Positions 25,398 to 34,336 of a DNA stretch of 64,000 nucleotides are shown piece after piece; the stretch's first letter is position 1, and every line of letters begins with the position of its first letter. The position numbers and the translations under genes are program-made. Source of the DNA: Pseudomonadota bacterium (GTDB lineage Bacteria > Pseudomonadota > Gammaproteobacteria > Steroidobacterales > Steroidobacteraceae); contig JAKBCE010000003.1 in the NCBI GenBank assembly GCA_021808195.1, positions 1 to 64,000 of the forward strand. Direction: 5' to 3'. The notes beneath the pieces are model-generated. The model saw only the letters and a program-made list of their open reading frames with translations, made no database searches and had not been told where the DNA came from.

Positions 25398-28300
25398 GAG
25401 TACTAGATCCGCCCGTTCCGGGCCCCGCCAAGCGCCAGTTGCGCTGGCAGCAGCTGCGCGGCAGCGCCCCGGCGCTCGCCCTCGCCGAGGCGGCCCGCTC
25501 GGACCAGAAGCTCTACGTCGTGGTCACCGACGCGGCGCGGGAACTGGCGCGCCTCAGCGCCGAGCTCGCCTTCTTCGCCGGGCCGCAGTTGCCGCTGCTC
25601 ACCTTTCCCGACTGGGAGGTGCTGCCGTACGACCTGTTCTCCCCGCACCCGGACATCATCTCCGCGCGGCTGCGCACGCTCTTTGAGCTGCCGCGGCTCA
25701 CGCACGGCTGCCTGATCGTCACCGCCGACACGCTGATGCAGCGCCTGGCGCCGCGCCAATACGTTCAGGCGCGCGCCTTTGAGCTCTCGCGCGGCGAGCA
25801 GCTCGACCTCGAACCCTTTCGGGCGCGCCTGATCGAGGCCGGCTATGCCAGCGTCAGCCAGGTGCGCAGCCCCGGGGAGTTCGCCGTGCGCGGCTCGCTG
25901 TTCGACGTGTTCCCGATGGGCACCGCCGAGCCGCTGCGGATCGATCTGTTCGACGATGAGATCGAAGCGATCCGCCGCTTCGATCCGGACACGCAACGCT
26001 CGCTCGAGCCGATCGAGCACGTGCGGCTCCTGCCGGCGCGCGAGCTGCCGCTCGATGCCGAGGCGGTGAAGGAGTTTCGCCGCCGCTTCCGCATCCGTTT
26101 CGAAGGCGACCCGACCCGCTCGAGCGTCTACCGCAGCGTGAGCGAAGGAGTGGCACCGGCGGGGGTGGAGTTCTACCTGCCGCTGTTCTTCGAGACGACC
26201 GCGACGCTGTTCGATCACCTGCCGGCCAACGCGGTGATCGTGCGCGATGCCGCTCTGCCTGAGGCGCTTGCCCGGGCCTGGCGGGACATCGAGTCGCGCT
26301 ACGAGGAACGTCGCCACGACCTGGAGCGCCCGGTGCTCGCCCCGACGGAGCTGTTCCTCGAGCCCACCGCCCTCGCCGCCGCGCTCGAGCGCTTCGCCTC
26401 GATCACCCTCACCAGCAAGGCCGATGCGAGCGCCAGCACGCCGGAGCGAGACTTTGCGACCCTCGAGCCAGCGGAGCTGCGCATCGACACGCGCGCCGAG
26501 CGGCCGCTTGAGCGGCTCGATGCGTTCCTCGAGACCTTCCCCGGCCGGGCGCTCATCACGGCCGACTCGCCAGGCCGGCGCGAAGTGCTCAACGATCTGC
26601 TGCGCAGCCACGGTCACGCGGTGGAACTCGTCAGCGGCTGGGACGGCTTCCTCGCCGGACGGGCGGCGCTCAGCCTGACGGTGGCCGCGGACGTGTCGGG
26701 GCTGAGCCTCGCCCATCCGCCCCTCGCACTCATCGCCGAGTCACAGCTGTTCGGTGCCCGGGCACGGCAGGAGCGGCGCCGCACGCGGGCGGCCGCCGAC
26801 CCGGAGGCGATCCTGCGCGACCTGCAGGACCTCACCGCCGGGGCCCCGGTCGTACACGAGCAATATGGTGTTGGCCGTTACGTCGGGCTGCAGCCGATGG
26901 AGGTGGCCGGCGAGGCCGGGGAGTTCCTGGTGCTCGAGTACCTTGGCGGGGACCGCATCTACGTACCAGTCCAGCAGCTGCACCTGGTCACCCGCTACAC
27001 CGGCGCGGCGAGCGAGAGCGCGCCGCTGCACAAACTCGGTACGGATCAGTGGGCCAAGGCACGCAAGCGCGCCGCCGAGCAGATCCGCGATGTCGCCGCC
27101 GAGCTGCTCGACCTGTACGCGCGGCGCAAGGCGCAGCGCGGCCTGCAGCTCACGCTCAACGAGAGCGACTACCGCAGTTTCGCCGGCGCGTTCCCCTTCG
27201 AGGAGACCGAGGATCAGGCCGAGGCCATCACTCAGGTGCTCACCGACCTGCAGAGCGAGCGGCCCATGGACCGCATCGTCTGCGGCGATGTGGGCTTCGG
27301 CAAGACCGAGGTCGCCATGCGCGCGGCATTTGCCGCCGTGCAATCGGGCAAGCAGGTCGCGGTGCTCGCCCCGACCACGCTGCTCGCCCAGCAGCATCTG
27401 ACCAACTTCCGCGACCGCTTCGCCGACTGGCCGGTACGCATCGAGGGGCTCTCGCGTTTCGGCAATGCCAAGGAGACCCGCACGACCCTGGACGGCATCG
27501 AGCGCGGCGTGGTCGACATCGTGGTCGCAACCCATCGGCTGTTACATGCGCATGCGCGCTTCAAGGATCTGGGACTGCTGATCGTCGATGAGGAGCAGCG
27601 CTTCGGGGTGCGCGACAAGGAGCGCCTGCAGGCGCTGCGCGCCAACGTTCACGTACTGACTCTCACCGCCACGCCCATCCCGCGCACGCTCAACATGGCT
27701 CTCGGCGGGCTGCGCGACCTGTCGCTGATCACCACCCCGCCAGCCGAGCGCTTGGCCATCAAGACTTTCGTGATCGAATGGCACGGCCCGACGCTGCGCG
27801 AAGCGGTACTGCGCGAGCTGCGCCGCGGCGGGCAGATCTATTTCGTGCACAATGAGATCCGCACCATCGAGAAAATCGCTGCCGAAGTTCAGCAGCTCGT
27901 GCCCGAGGCGAGTCTGCGCATCGGCCACGGACAGATGCGCGAGCGGGAACTCGAGCAGCTGATGGTCGATTTCTATCACCGGCGCTTCGATCTGCTGCTG
28001 TGCACGACCATCATCGAGAGCGGCATCGACGTGCCGACCGCCAACACCATCATCATCAACCGCGCCGATCACATGGGGCTCGCGCAGCTGCACCAGTTGC
28101 GCGGCCGGGTCGGCCGCTCGCATCACCGCGCCTACGCCTACCTGATCGCCCCGCCGCGCCGCGCGCTCAGCACCGACGCCGCGCGGCGCCTCGAGGCGAT
28201 CGAATCGATGGAGGAGCTCGGCGCCGGCTTCGCCCTCGCCACACATGATCTGGAGATCCGTGGCGCCGGGGAGTTGCTCGGCGAGGCGCAAAGCGGCCAG

Positions 28301-28846
28301 ATGTCCGAGATCGGCCTCGCGATGTACCTGGAGCTGCTCGAGGAGGCGGTCGAGGCGCTGAAGGCCGGCCGCGAGCCGGCGCTCGAAAAGCCGCTCGCAG
28401 CGGCCACGGAGGTGGAGCTGCGGCTGCCGGCGTTCCTGCCCGAGGCGTACATCGCCGATGTGCAGGTGCGTCTCGGGCTGTACAAGCGCCTCGCCGCGGC
28501 CGACAGTGCCGATGCGCTCGATGCTCTCACCGCGGAGCTCTACGATCGCTTCGGCCCGCTGCCCGATCCGGCCCAGCGCCTCGTGCGCATCAGCAAGCTC
28601 AAGCTCACTGCGCGCGCCCTCGGCATCCGCCGCCTCGACCTCGGCCCGCAGGGCGGCCTGGTGCAATTCGAGGAGAACACCGCGGTGAACCCGCAGAGTC
28701 TGGTCAAGCTGATGCAGCAGGCCCCGCGCGAGTACCGCCTGGAGGGCGCGATGAAACTGCGCATCGCCCGTGCGCTGCCCGATGAGCCGGCACGCTTCGA
28801 GTTTGCCGGCGCGCTGCTGAAGCGGCTGGCAGCCAAGCCGAATTAG
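25394..28846 (+). CDS. mfd: Transcription-repair coupling factor
   Basis: A 1150-residue DNA translocase that removes stalled RNA polymerase at lesions and recruits UvrA. The UvrB-like N-terminal module includes FPDWEVLPYD and RGSLFDVFPMG; the RNA polymerase-interacting domain lies near residues 490-560 (YGVGRYVGLQ, EFLVLEYLGGDRIYVPV); helicase motifs include CGDVGFGKTEVAM (about 630-642) and IVDEEQRFGV (about 731); a C-terminal TRCF domain closes it. The length is standard. The only usable start is TTG at 25394, which overlaps the cyclase stop codon (TTGA), so translation depends on the upstream gene or reinitiation. Confidence 0.97.
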   Translation: MRVLDPPVPGPAKRQLRWQQLRGSAPALALAEAARSDQKLYVVVTDAARELARLSAELAFFAGPQLPLLTFPDWEVLPYDLFSPHPDIISARLRTLFELPRLTHGCLIVTADTLMQRLAPRQYVQARAFELSRGEQLDLEPFRARLIEAGYASVSQVRSPGEFAVRGSLFDVFPMGTAEPLRIDLFDDEIEAIRRFDPDTQRSLEPIEHVRLLPARELPLDAEAVKEFRRRFRIRFEGDPTRSSVYRSVSEGVAPAGVEFYLPLFFETTATLFDHLPANAVIVRDAALPEALARAWRDIESRYEERRHDLERPVLAPTELFLEPTALAAALERFASITLTSKADASASTPERDFATLEPAELRIDTRAERPLERLDAFLETFPGRALITADSPGRREVLNDLLRSHGHAVELVSGWDGFLAGRAALSLTVAADVSGLSLAHPPLALIAESQLFGARARQERRRTRAAADPEAILRDLQDLTAGAPVVHEQYGVGRYVGLQPMEVAGEAGEFLVLEYLGGDRIYVPVQQLHLVTRYTGAASESAPLHKLGTDQWAKARKRAAEQIRDVAAELLDLYARRKAQRGLQLTLNESDYRSFAGAFPFEETEDQAEAITQVLTDLQSERPMDRIVCGDVGFGKTEVAMRAAFAAVQSGKQVAVLAPTTLLAQQHLTNFRDRFADWPVRIEGLSRFGNAKETRTTLDGIERGVVDIVVATHRLLHAHARFKDLGLLIVDEEQRFGVRDKERLQALRANVHVLTLTATPIPRTLNMALGGLRDLSLITTPPAERLAIKTFVIEWHGPTLREAVLRELRRGGQIYFVHNEIRTIEKIAAEVQQLVPEASLRIGHGQMRERELEQLMVDFYHRRFDLLLCTTIIESGIDVPTANTIIINRADHMGLAQLHQLRGRVGRSHHRAYAYLIAPPRRALSTDAARRLEAIESMEELGAGFALATHDLEIRGAGELLGEAQSGQMSEIGLAMYLELLEEAVEALKAGREPALEKPLAAATEVELRLPAFLPEAYIADVQVRLGLYKRLAAADSADALDALTAELYDRFGPLPDPAQRLVRISKLKLTARALGIRRLDLGPQGGLVQFEENTAVNPQSLVKLMQQAPREYRLEGAMKLRIARALPDEPARFEFAGALLKRLAAKPN

Positions 28847-28870
28847 CCGCCTTCGATTACACTGGTGCGC

Positions 28871-29599
28871 ATGAGGCATCGCATCGCATCGGGCCTGAGC
28901 CTGCTCAGCGCGCTCCTGCTCGCCGTCACCGCCACCGCGCAGAGCACGCCCACCGCACCCCTGCAGGCGCATCCGGCCGGCAGTGCCGCGCCGGCCGCCA
29001 ATCCCGCCCCGGCCCCGACGGGCGCGCGCGGCGCCGCGGCGGTAGCGCCCGTGCCGCTGCGCCGTCAGTACGAAATCGAAATTATCGTATTCCGCGCGCT
29101 GAAGACGCTCGGCAGCCCCGAGGACTGGCAGGCCGAGCTGCACATGGCCCCGCATGTCAGCGGCGCGGAGAGCCCGACCGGCACCGGCGTCGGTCAACTG
29201 GTCCAAGTGCTGAGCCCGGCGTCCTACCAACTCGATGCGATCTGGAACGCGCTGCGCACCAGCGCCGATTACGCCCCGGTGGCGCACGCCGCCTGGATCC
29301 AGACCGCGAGCGACTGGGGCACCCATGCCGGCTTCAACCTGAGCGAGCTCGGCATTCAGGTGCCGGGGCTGCGCGGCCTGGTGTACTTCGAGCGCGGCAC
29401 GTACCTGCACCTGGGGCTGACGCTCGATTACACCATGCAGCACCCCCCGGCCGGTCTCGGCGCCGCCCCCGGCACCACGTTCGTGATGAACGAAACGCGT
29501 CGGGTCCGCTTCTACCAGCGTAATTACTACGATCATCCGGCCTTCGGAGTGATCGCACTCGTGCTGCCCGTGCACAGCGCACAGACTTCCGCGCCCTAA
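28871..29599 (+). CDS. CsiV-like periplasmic protein
   Basis: A 242-residue exported protein. The signal peptide ends TATAQS near residue 23 and is followed by a low-complexity Ala/Pro stretch to about 58. The conserved part begins RQYEIEIIVFRAL, the opening strand of the CsiV family, and includes GLRGLVYFERGTYLHLGLTLDY and ETRRVRFYQRNYYDHPAFGV. CsiV was described in Shewanella as a peptidoglycan-binding partner in cell envelope and division; function here is inferred from family. ATG at 28871 is preferred over GTG at 28865. It follows mfd by 24 bp, a pairing common in gammaproteobacteria. Confidence 0.82.
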   Translation: MRHRIASGLSLLSALLLAVTATAQSTPTAPLQAHPAGSAAPAANPAPAPTGARGAAAVAPVPLRRQYEIEIIVFRALKTLGSPEDWQAELHMAPHVSGAESPTGTGVGQLVQVLSPASYQLDAIWNALRTSADYAPVAHAAWIQTASDWGTHAGFNLSELGIQVPGLRGLVYFERGTYLHLGLTLDYTMQHPPAGLGAAPGTTFVMNETRRVRFYQRNYYDHPAFGVIALVLPVHSAQTSAP

Positions 29600-30192
29600 C
29601 CGGGGCTTCCTCCGTTCCGGCAGATCGGTCGCTTGAGCGTTGTGAGCCTCGGGTCTTCGACACGACTCTTCGCGTGCGCGCGCGAAACGCGCACGCCACG
29701 ATCGTACGCCACCCCTGGCACACACCCGGACCCATTGAGCTGACCGGCGCACCCCCCGCCTGCGAACCTCCTGTCCTGGAAGGGCTCGAGCAGATCACCG
29801 CGTAGAGAGCGTCCCGACACCCTCGCTGAGTCGCTCGCCCGGAACGCAAAGCGACCCTGCGCTGCGCGGGCTGAGGACTGTCCGCCTGCGCGCGCGCCAC
29901 CTCCCCGTACCACGCATTACGCGGGCGGGCACGCCCGCTCCCTGGACCGCTGCACCCGCCGCTTCCCTCACACCTCAATACCCCGGGCGTGCACCTTCCG
30001 GGACCGATCTGCGGCACGGCATTGTCCGCCGCAATCCACGCCACGGTCTGCGGCTGACACAAAAGCGTCATCTTTCCGTCACGCCCCTGCAATCCCATCG
30101 CGACACGATCCTCCCCGGTCTCAACTCGCGCCGGTGGCATCGCCCGCAGCGGCGTGCACCTGCGCTCAACAACAACGGCAGAGGAGGCGCCC
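29600..30192. other. Long untranslated leader region upstream of a TonB-dependent receptor
   Basis: About 590 bp without a supportable gene. A 9-bp perfect hairpin at 29672-29696 (GCGTGCGCG, loop 7, CGCGCACGC) follows the CsiV-like gene by about 70 bases and may end its transcript, although no T-run follows. The rest contains GC-rich inverted pairs but no conserved box of a cobalamin or other riboswitch that I could recognise. A minus-strand open frame crosses most of it, but its composition is that of an antisense shadow. Confidence 0.45.
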
Positions 30193-32745
30193 ATGAGCAC
30201 GCAAAAACCCCTTCAGGCATCCCAGGACCCCGCGACAAGAACATCTGTGCGGCTCACCGTGCACGCCGTGCTCCTCGCCAGCCTCACCACCAGTGCGCTC
30301 GCCTTCGCCGCTTCCCCCGGCCCCATGCCCGCCCCGGACGCTGGCCCGGCCACGATCGCCCAACTGAATGAAGTGTTGGTGACCGCGCGTCGCGAGCGTC
30401 ACAAAAGAGCCTTCATCAGTAACGAGACCGTCAAGACGCTCGATCGCGATCAGATCCGCGCCAGCACCACGGTCGGCGGTGCCGCCCAGGCCATGATGCT
30501 CGTGCCCGGCGTGAGCGTCTCCTCGTACGGGGCCACCGGGGCACAGAAGTCCACGATCAGCATCGACGGCATCAAAGCCGGTTGGGCCGGCTTTTCCGGC
30601 GGCAATCCCGACAACGGCAGCATCGCCCCGAGCTTCGATGGGGTGCCGATGAGCAACCCGGGCAACGACCTCTGGCAGGCTACCCTCATCCCGCAGACCT
30701 CCATCCTCCAGACCATCAACGTCACCTACGGGCCGGGGCAGCCCAAGGACCGCTGGTGGACCAACATCGGCGGGGCGATCAATTTCGTGCCACTGCAGCC
30801 CTCGAGCGCCTTCGGCGGCGACGTCGCACTCACCTACGGCAGCTACCAGACGAAGAACGTTTCCTTCGATCTGCAGAGCGGCGACTTCCACGGCTGGCGC
30901 ACCGTGATCGCCGGTGGCTGGAACCACGCGCACAACTTCCTGCGTGGTTCGGACGGCTACGACAACCCGAGCTACAATTACGCCTACTACATCAAGACCA
31001 AGCACCCCTTCGCGAGCGGCGATGGTGACTTCAGCATCGGCGCCTACATCTCACGTGCCAGCGCGCAGCGCCCGTTCCCGATCCCCGTCAGCCCGATCCC
31101 CGGGGTCTACCTCACCGGCCCGGCCACCCCTGGCCCGCTCATCAGTCAGCAGACCACCGGCTTTTACACCACGCTGCCGTACGCGGTGAACTGGAAGCTC
31201 GACGTCAACGCGATCGAGATGCTCTGGAGCAAGCTCAACGTGCGGCTCTCACCGATCACCTCGATACACAATCTCGTCTACTTCGACCACGAGCACCGCC
31301 TGCACTACACCCCGCTGCACGACTATCTGCCACCGCAGCAGTCGAGCTGGGAAATCAACCGGCCGTCCTCGCACGTGTTCGGCGACAAGCTGACGTTTGA
31401 ACTGAAGCTGCCCTACAACCACGTGTTCGCCGGCGGCTACCTGCAGTTCAGCAAGTACTATTCGCAGGAACAGACCTATTTCCCGTATCAGAATTTCGCC
31501 CAGGCCGGCGTCGTCGGCCCGCCCGCACCGGCATCGTTGCTCGGCTCGCCCACCGCACCGAACGGCAATTACGACAGCGACATTTTCAACCAGTTGAACA
31601 GTGCGCTCTACATACAGGACACCATCACGCCGGTGCCGACGCTGCGCATCACCCCGGGATTTCGCGAAGTCAATTACACGATGGACTTCTATCCCAACGA
31701 GACCTCGGTCTTTCCGCTCGCCACCCAGTACAATCCCTGCGGCGACCTCAGCCAGATCACCCCGGACCCGAACTGCTCGGCCGCAACACCGAGTGCATAT
31801 CCGATGGTCAACCCCTCGCCCACGGCGCATACCAGCTTCTTCCGCGGTGAGCCGTTCATCGGCGCGAACTGGCGGGCGCTGCCCTGGCTCGCGCTCTATG
31901 CCAACTGGGGATGGACTTACCGCTACCCGGAAAACGGCGGCGGCACCGGACCTTACGTGACCATCGCCGCCAACAGCGTGCATCTTGAGAAAGGCACCGA
32001 CACCATCGTCGGACTGAAGATCCACAAGCGCCGCTGGGGACCGGTCACGGACATGGAGCTCGACATGAGCTACTCGCACCTCGACTTCACCAACGAGACG
32101 ATCCCCTCCGCCCTCGCCGCCGGCGGCGCACTGCTCGCCTTCGGCTCCTCCAAATACGACAGCGTGAACATATTCGGCGACGCCTCGCCGGTCCACAACT
32201 TCTACGTGTTCGCCAACGTCGGCATCGTCAGCGCCAAATTCACCAGCTACATCAACGGCAACACCAATCCGGATGGCAGTCTGACGATCTATCACGGCGT
32301 TCCGGTACCGTATACGCCGACCGCCAACATGAGCTTCGGGGCATATTATCTGTTGCGTGCCGGCCGCGTACTCATCGAGCCACGCCTCACCTATCTGCGT
32401 ACCGGCTCGCAGTACGCCTTCGACAACAACCAGAACATCACCGCGAGCGGCGTGCTTGCGGACTCCTATGTCGGCGTCAATGGCAACACGATCAATACCG
32501 GCAGCACCAATATCCCGAGCTACGGACTGCTCAACTTCTCGACCAGTTTCGATCTGCCGACTTCCTGGGACGATGGCATCCAGGACCTCAAGGCCACGAT
32601 CGAGGTCGACAATCTGGCGAACAAGCAATACAACTCGTTCGAATACATCACCTCCGGCGGGCTGTACAACTCCGTCGGCGGACCGGTGATCGCGTATCCC
32701 GGCGCCCCGCGCACCTGGTATGTGACATTGACCGCAAGCTTCTGA
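30193..32745 (+). CDS. TonB-dependent outer-membrane receptor
   Basis: An 850-residue receptor. ATG at 30193 has GAGGAGG 5 bases upstream. The signal peptide ends near residue 40 (SALAFAASPG). The TonB-box-like segment is LNEVLVTARRE, the plug has MLVPGVSVSSYGATGAQKS and TINVTYGPGQPKDRW, and the barrel ends VTLTASF with the terminal phenylalanine expected for outer-membrane insertion. It is rich in Tyr, Asn and Pro, with SxxW girdles. The plug differs clearly from the receptors at 733 and 10930 and resembles receptors with a 'VPGV...GA' plug used for metals or siderophores. It is a single transcription unit with its own terminator hairpin; no import partner is adjacent. Confidence 0.93.
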   Translation: MSTQKPLQASQDPATRTSVRLTVHAVLLASLTTSALAFAASPGPMPAPDAGPATIAQLNEVLVTARRERHKRAFISNETVKTLDRDQIRASTTVGGAAQAMMLVPGVSVSSYGATGAQKSTISIDGIKAGWAGFSGGNPDNGSIAPSFDGVPMSNPGNDLWQATLIPQTSILQTINVTYGPGQPKDRWWTNIGGAINFVPLQPSSAFGGDVALTYGSYQTKNVSFDLQSGDFHGWRTVIAGGWNHAHNFLRGSDGYDNPSYNYAYYIKTKHPFASGDGDFSIGAYISRASAQRPFPIPVSPIPGVYLTGPATPGPLISQQTTGFYTTLPYAVNWKLDVNAIEMLWSKLNVRLSPITSIHNLVYFDHEHRLHYTPLHDYLPPQQSSWEINRPSSHVFGDKLTFELKLPYNHVFAGGYLQFSKYYSQEQTYFPYQNFAQAGVVGPPAPASLLGSPTAPNGNYDSDIFNQLNSALYIQDTITPVPTLRITPGFREVNYTMDFYPNETSVFPLATQYNPCGDLSQITPDPNCSAATPSAYPMVNPSPTAHTSFFRGEPFIGANWRALPWLALYANWGWTYRYPENGGGTGPYVTIAANSVHLEKGTDTIVGLKIHKRRWGPVTDMELDMSYSHLDFTNETIPSALAAGGALLAFGSSKYDSVNIFGDASPVHNFYVFANVGIVSAKFTSYINGNTNPDGSLTIYHGVPVPYTPTANMSFGAYYLLRAGRVLIEPRLTYLRTGSQYAFDNNQNITASGVLADSYVGVNGNTINTGSTNIPSYGLLNFSTSFDLPTSWDDGIQDLKATIEVDNLANKQYNSFEYITSGGLYNSVGGPVIAYPGAPRTWYVTLTASF

Positions 32746-32757
32746 GCCCTCACCTTC

Positions 32758-32797
32758 GGCGGTGCGGCCGGGACGATGCGCTCCCGGCCGCACCGCC
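32758..32797 (+). terminator. Strong 16-bp hairpin after the TonB-dependent receptor
   Basis: GGCGGTGCGGCCGGGA (32758-32773) and its exact reverse complement (32782-32797) enclose an 8-base loop, 13 bases after the stop codon. There is no clear T-run, so it may act as a transcript-end stabiliser or a terminator of the kind seen in high-GC genomes. Confidence 0.6.
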
Positions 32798-32908
32798 GGG
32801 AGCACATCGTCCGAGCGCGCGGCGCACTACACCAGAGCGCCTCAGGTGCGCGAAACATTACAGATATTTAATACAAGCATGGCGTGCCATGGGCGGCCCA
32901 CTCCCTGC

Positions 32909-32938
32909 CTGACGCACGCTCAGGTCCGATGCTATAGT
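32909..32938 (+). promoter_or_regulatory. Sigma-70-type promoter for the PsiF-like gene
   Basis: CTGACG at 32909-32914 and TATAGT at 32933-32938 with an 18-bp spacer form a good housekeeping promoter. The start would leave a leader of about 155 bases before the ATG at 33102. No PhoB box (tandem CTGTCAT-like repeats) was recognised, despite the PsiF relation. Between the hairpin at 32797 and this promoter nothing else is seen. Confidence 0.5.
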
Positions 32939-33101
32939 TAGTTTGGGATCAGCGATGCAACCGGTGCGACGGATGTCCGCGACGGACCAGATCAAGTGGA
33001 TCCGCCGGGGCTCACCCGAGCCGCGGCCGGGCAGTGCAACGGCAATCATCGCAGAGCCCGTTCGATCACCAACCGATACCAACCAGGGTGGATGTTGCAA
33101 G

Positions 33102-33401
33102 ATGAATAAATTCGTTCGATTCCTGAGCTCCCTCACCGCCCTCAGCGCGCTGTTGCTCGCCCCGATCGCCATGGCCGGGACTCATCACAGTCATCACGCC
33201 AAGCGCACTCACCATGCCGTGGTGCACCACGCCAGCAAATCGCATCACGTGGTCCACCACCGCGCGTCCGCCAAAGCCAAGAGCAAGGCACGCAAGATGA
33301 GCCCCCAGCAGCGCAAGATGGCGATGTGCGCCCATCAGTCGAAGGGCATGAAGGGTGCCGCCCATCGCGCCTTCATGAGCAAGTGCCTGAAGAAGCGCTG
33401 A
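33102..33401 (+). CDS. His-rich exported protein with PsiF repeat
   Basis: A 99-residue small periplasmic protein. The signal peptide ends PIAMAG at residue 25. Residues 27-52 are extraordinarily histidine-rich (HHSHHAKRTHHAVVHH and a similar continuation), then a Lys/Arg linker, then a PsiF-type repeat: MSPQQRKMAMCAHQSKG ending AFMSKCLKK, with two cysteines spaced as in the family. PsiF is named for phosphate-starvation induction in E. coli, but its function is unknown. The histidine tract suggests binding of divalent metal ions. Start at ATG 33102 after GGTGG; longer upstream frame has no signal. It has its own promoter. Confidence 0.82.
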   Translation: MNKFVRFLSSLTALSALLLAPIAMAGTHHSHHAKRTHHAVVHHASKSHHVVHHRASAKAKSKARKMSPQQRKMAMCAHQSKGMKGAAHRAFMSKCLKKR

Positions 33402-33480
33402 TGCCCCGTGCAGCGGGGCCGGCGCGTGAGCGCGTCCGGCTCCGCTGCACCGCCAACCCCAATACGACCGGAGCAGCAAG

Positions 33481-33867
33481 ATGGGACTTTTCAGTGGCGT
33501 GCTGAGCGAGGTACTCGATGGCGAGGCCGGCAGCATGGTGGAGAACGTCATTTCCGAGCACGGCGGCGTGAACGGTCTGGTGCAGCAGCTGCAGCAAGGC
33601 GGGCTCGGCGAGGCGTTGCAGAGCTGGATCGGCGGCGCGAACCTTCCCGTGTCGGCCGCGCAGATCAAGCAGGCGCTCGATCCGGACGCGCTGGCGAAGC
33701 TCGCGGACAGTCATGGTTTGTCCGTCGACGGTTTGTGTCAGCAGCTCGCGGCACATCTGCCGAAGGCGCTCAGCCATCTGAGCACCACGGATGACGGCAC
33801 GCCCGCCGATGGCTCTGCCGATTCGTCCGATGAGGGCGACAGTGCCGATGGCGATGACAACAGCTGA
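33481..33867 (+). CDS. YidB/DUF937-family protein
   Basis: A 128-residue protein of the DUF937 (YidB-like) family, marked by LVQQLQQGGLGEALQSWIGGANLPVS (split here by Gly-rich turns) and IKQALDPDALAKLADSHGLS, which typically precedes QLAAHLPKALSHL. The last 25 residues are an acidic Asp/Ser tail. No signal peptide or membrane segment. The family's function is unknown. It follows the PsiF-like gene by 79 bp in the same direction and may be co-transcribed. Immediately after its stop lies the broken end of a TnpB gene on the other strand. Confidence 0.85.
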   Translation: MGLFSGVLSEVLDGEAGSMVENVISEHGGVNGLVQQLQQGGLGEALQSWIGGANLPVSAAQIKQALDPDALAKLADSHGLSVDGLCQQLAAHLPKALSHLSTTDDGTPADGSADSSDEGDSADGDDNS

Positions 33868-34295
33868 ACATAAGGTCCACCGAGGGGTAGGTCCCGTTCG
33901 ACCTGCACCCGGCACTGATCGAGCGTGAAGCGCACGCGCTCGCGTGCGCCTCGGCGCCGAAAGCGCCGGTAGCGCGCCCGGCGGGCAAAGAAGCTCTGAA
34001 GCGCCCGCTCCTGATCGCGCAGCACCTGACTGAACGGCTCGCGAGGCAACTCGGCGAGCCAGTGCGGCTCAGACGCCTGGCGAAACGCCGAGAACTGCCG
34101 CGACAGCGAGATCGAGTTCAGACGCGTCTGACCGGCTTGGTACGCACTGGTGCGCCACGCCAGCCCCCAGCTCCATACGAAGCGCGAAGCACCAAACAGT
34201 CGGCCCAGCACGCGCCGCTGCCGTACGATCGGGTAGCAGCGCAAGCGGTAGGCTCGCTTCTGGTATCCGGCACGCATCGGTCTCAGCAACCGCAT
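33868..34295 (-). pseudogene. Truncated TnpB (IS200/IS605 OrfB) gene
   Basis: The first about 140 residues of a TnpB-type RNA-guided nuclease are intact in frame: KRAYRLRCYPIVRQRRVLG, FGASRFVWSWGLAWRTSAY, SRQFSAFRQ, HWLAELPREPFSQVLRDQ and FFARRARYRRFRRRG. These match the N-terminal domain that binds omega RNA in active TnpB. The similarity stops at about 33880, where the frame runs on into the antisense of the YidB-like gene, so the RuvC catalytic domain and the 3' end that encodes omega RNA are lost. Full TnpB is about 370-400 residues. No TnpA partner is present. It cannot cut DNA. Confidence 0.85.
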
Positions 34296-34336
34296 TTACC
34301 CGCGGCGCACGGCCGGTCCGCCGCACTGCCCGCAAC

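Noticed and set aside
27542..29752. A minus-strand frame of about 736 codons
   Set aside because: Antisense to mfd and the CsiV-like gene, both unmistakable; the reverse translation is low in hydrophobic structure.
30000..30192. Possible cobalamin riboswitch before the TonB-dependent receptor
   Set aside because: The conserved B12 box and the surrounding core elements were not found; the receptor alone is not evidence.
29334..30200. Minus-strand frame of 288 codons across the receptor leader
   Set aside because: Half of it is antisense to the CsiV-like gene and the rest is Arg/Ser-rich without motifs.
33738..33867. C-terminal 43 codons of the TnpB reading frame
   Set aside because: Antisense to the YidB-like gene; TnpB similarity ends near the stop of that gene, so the tail is chance translation past the breakpoint.
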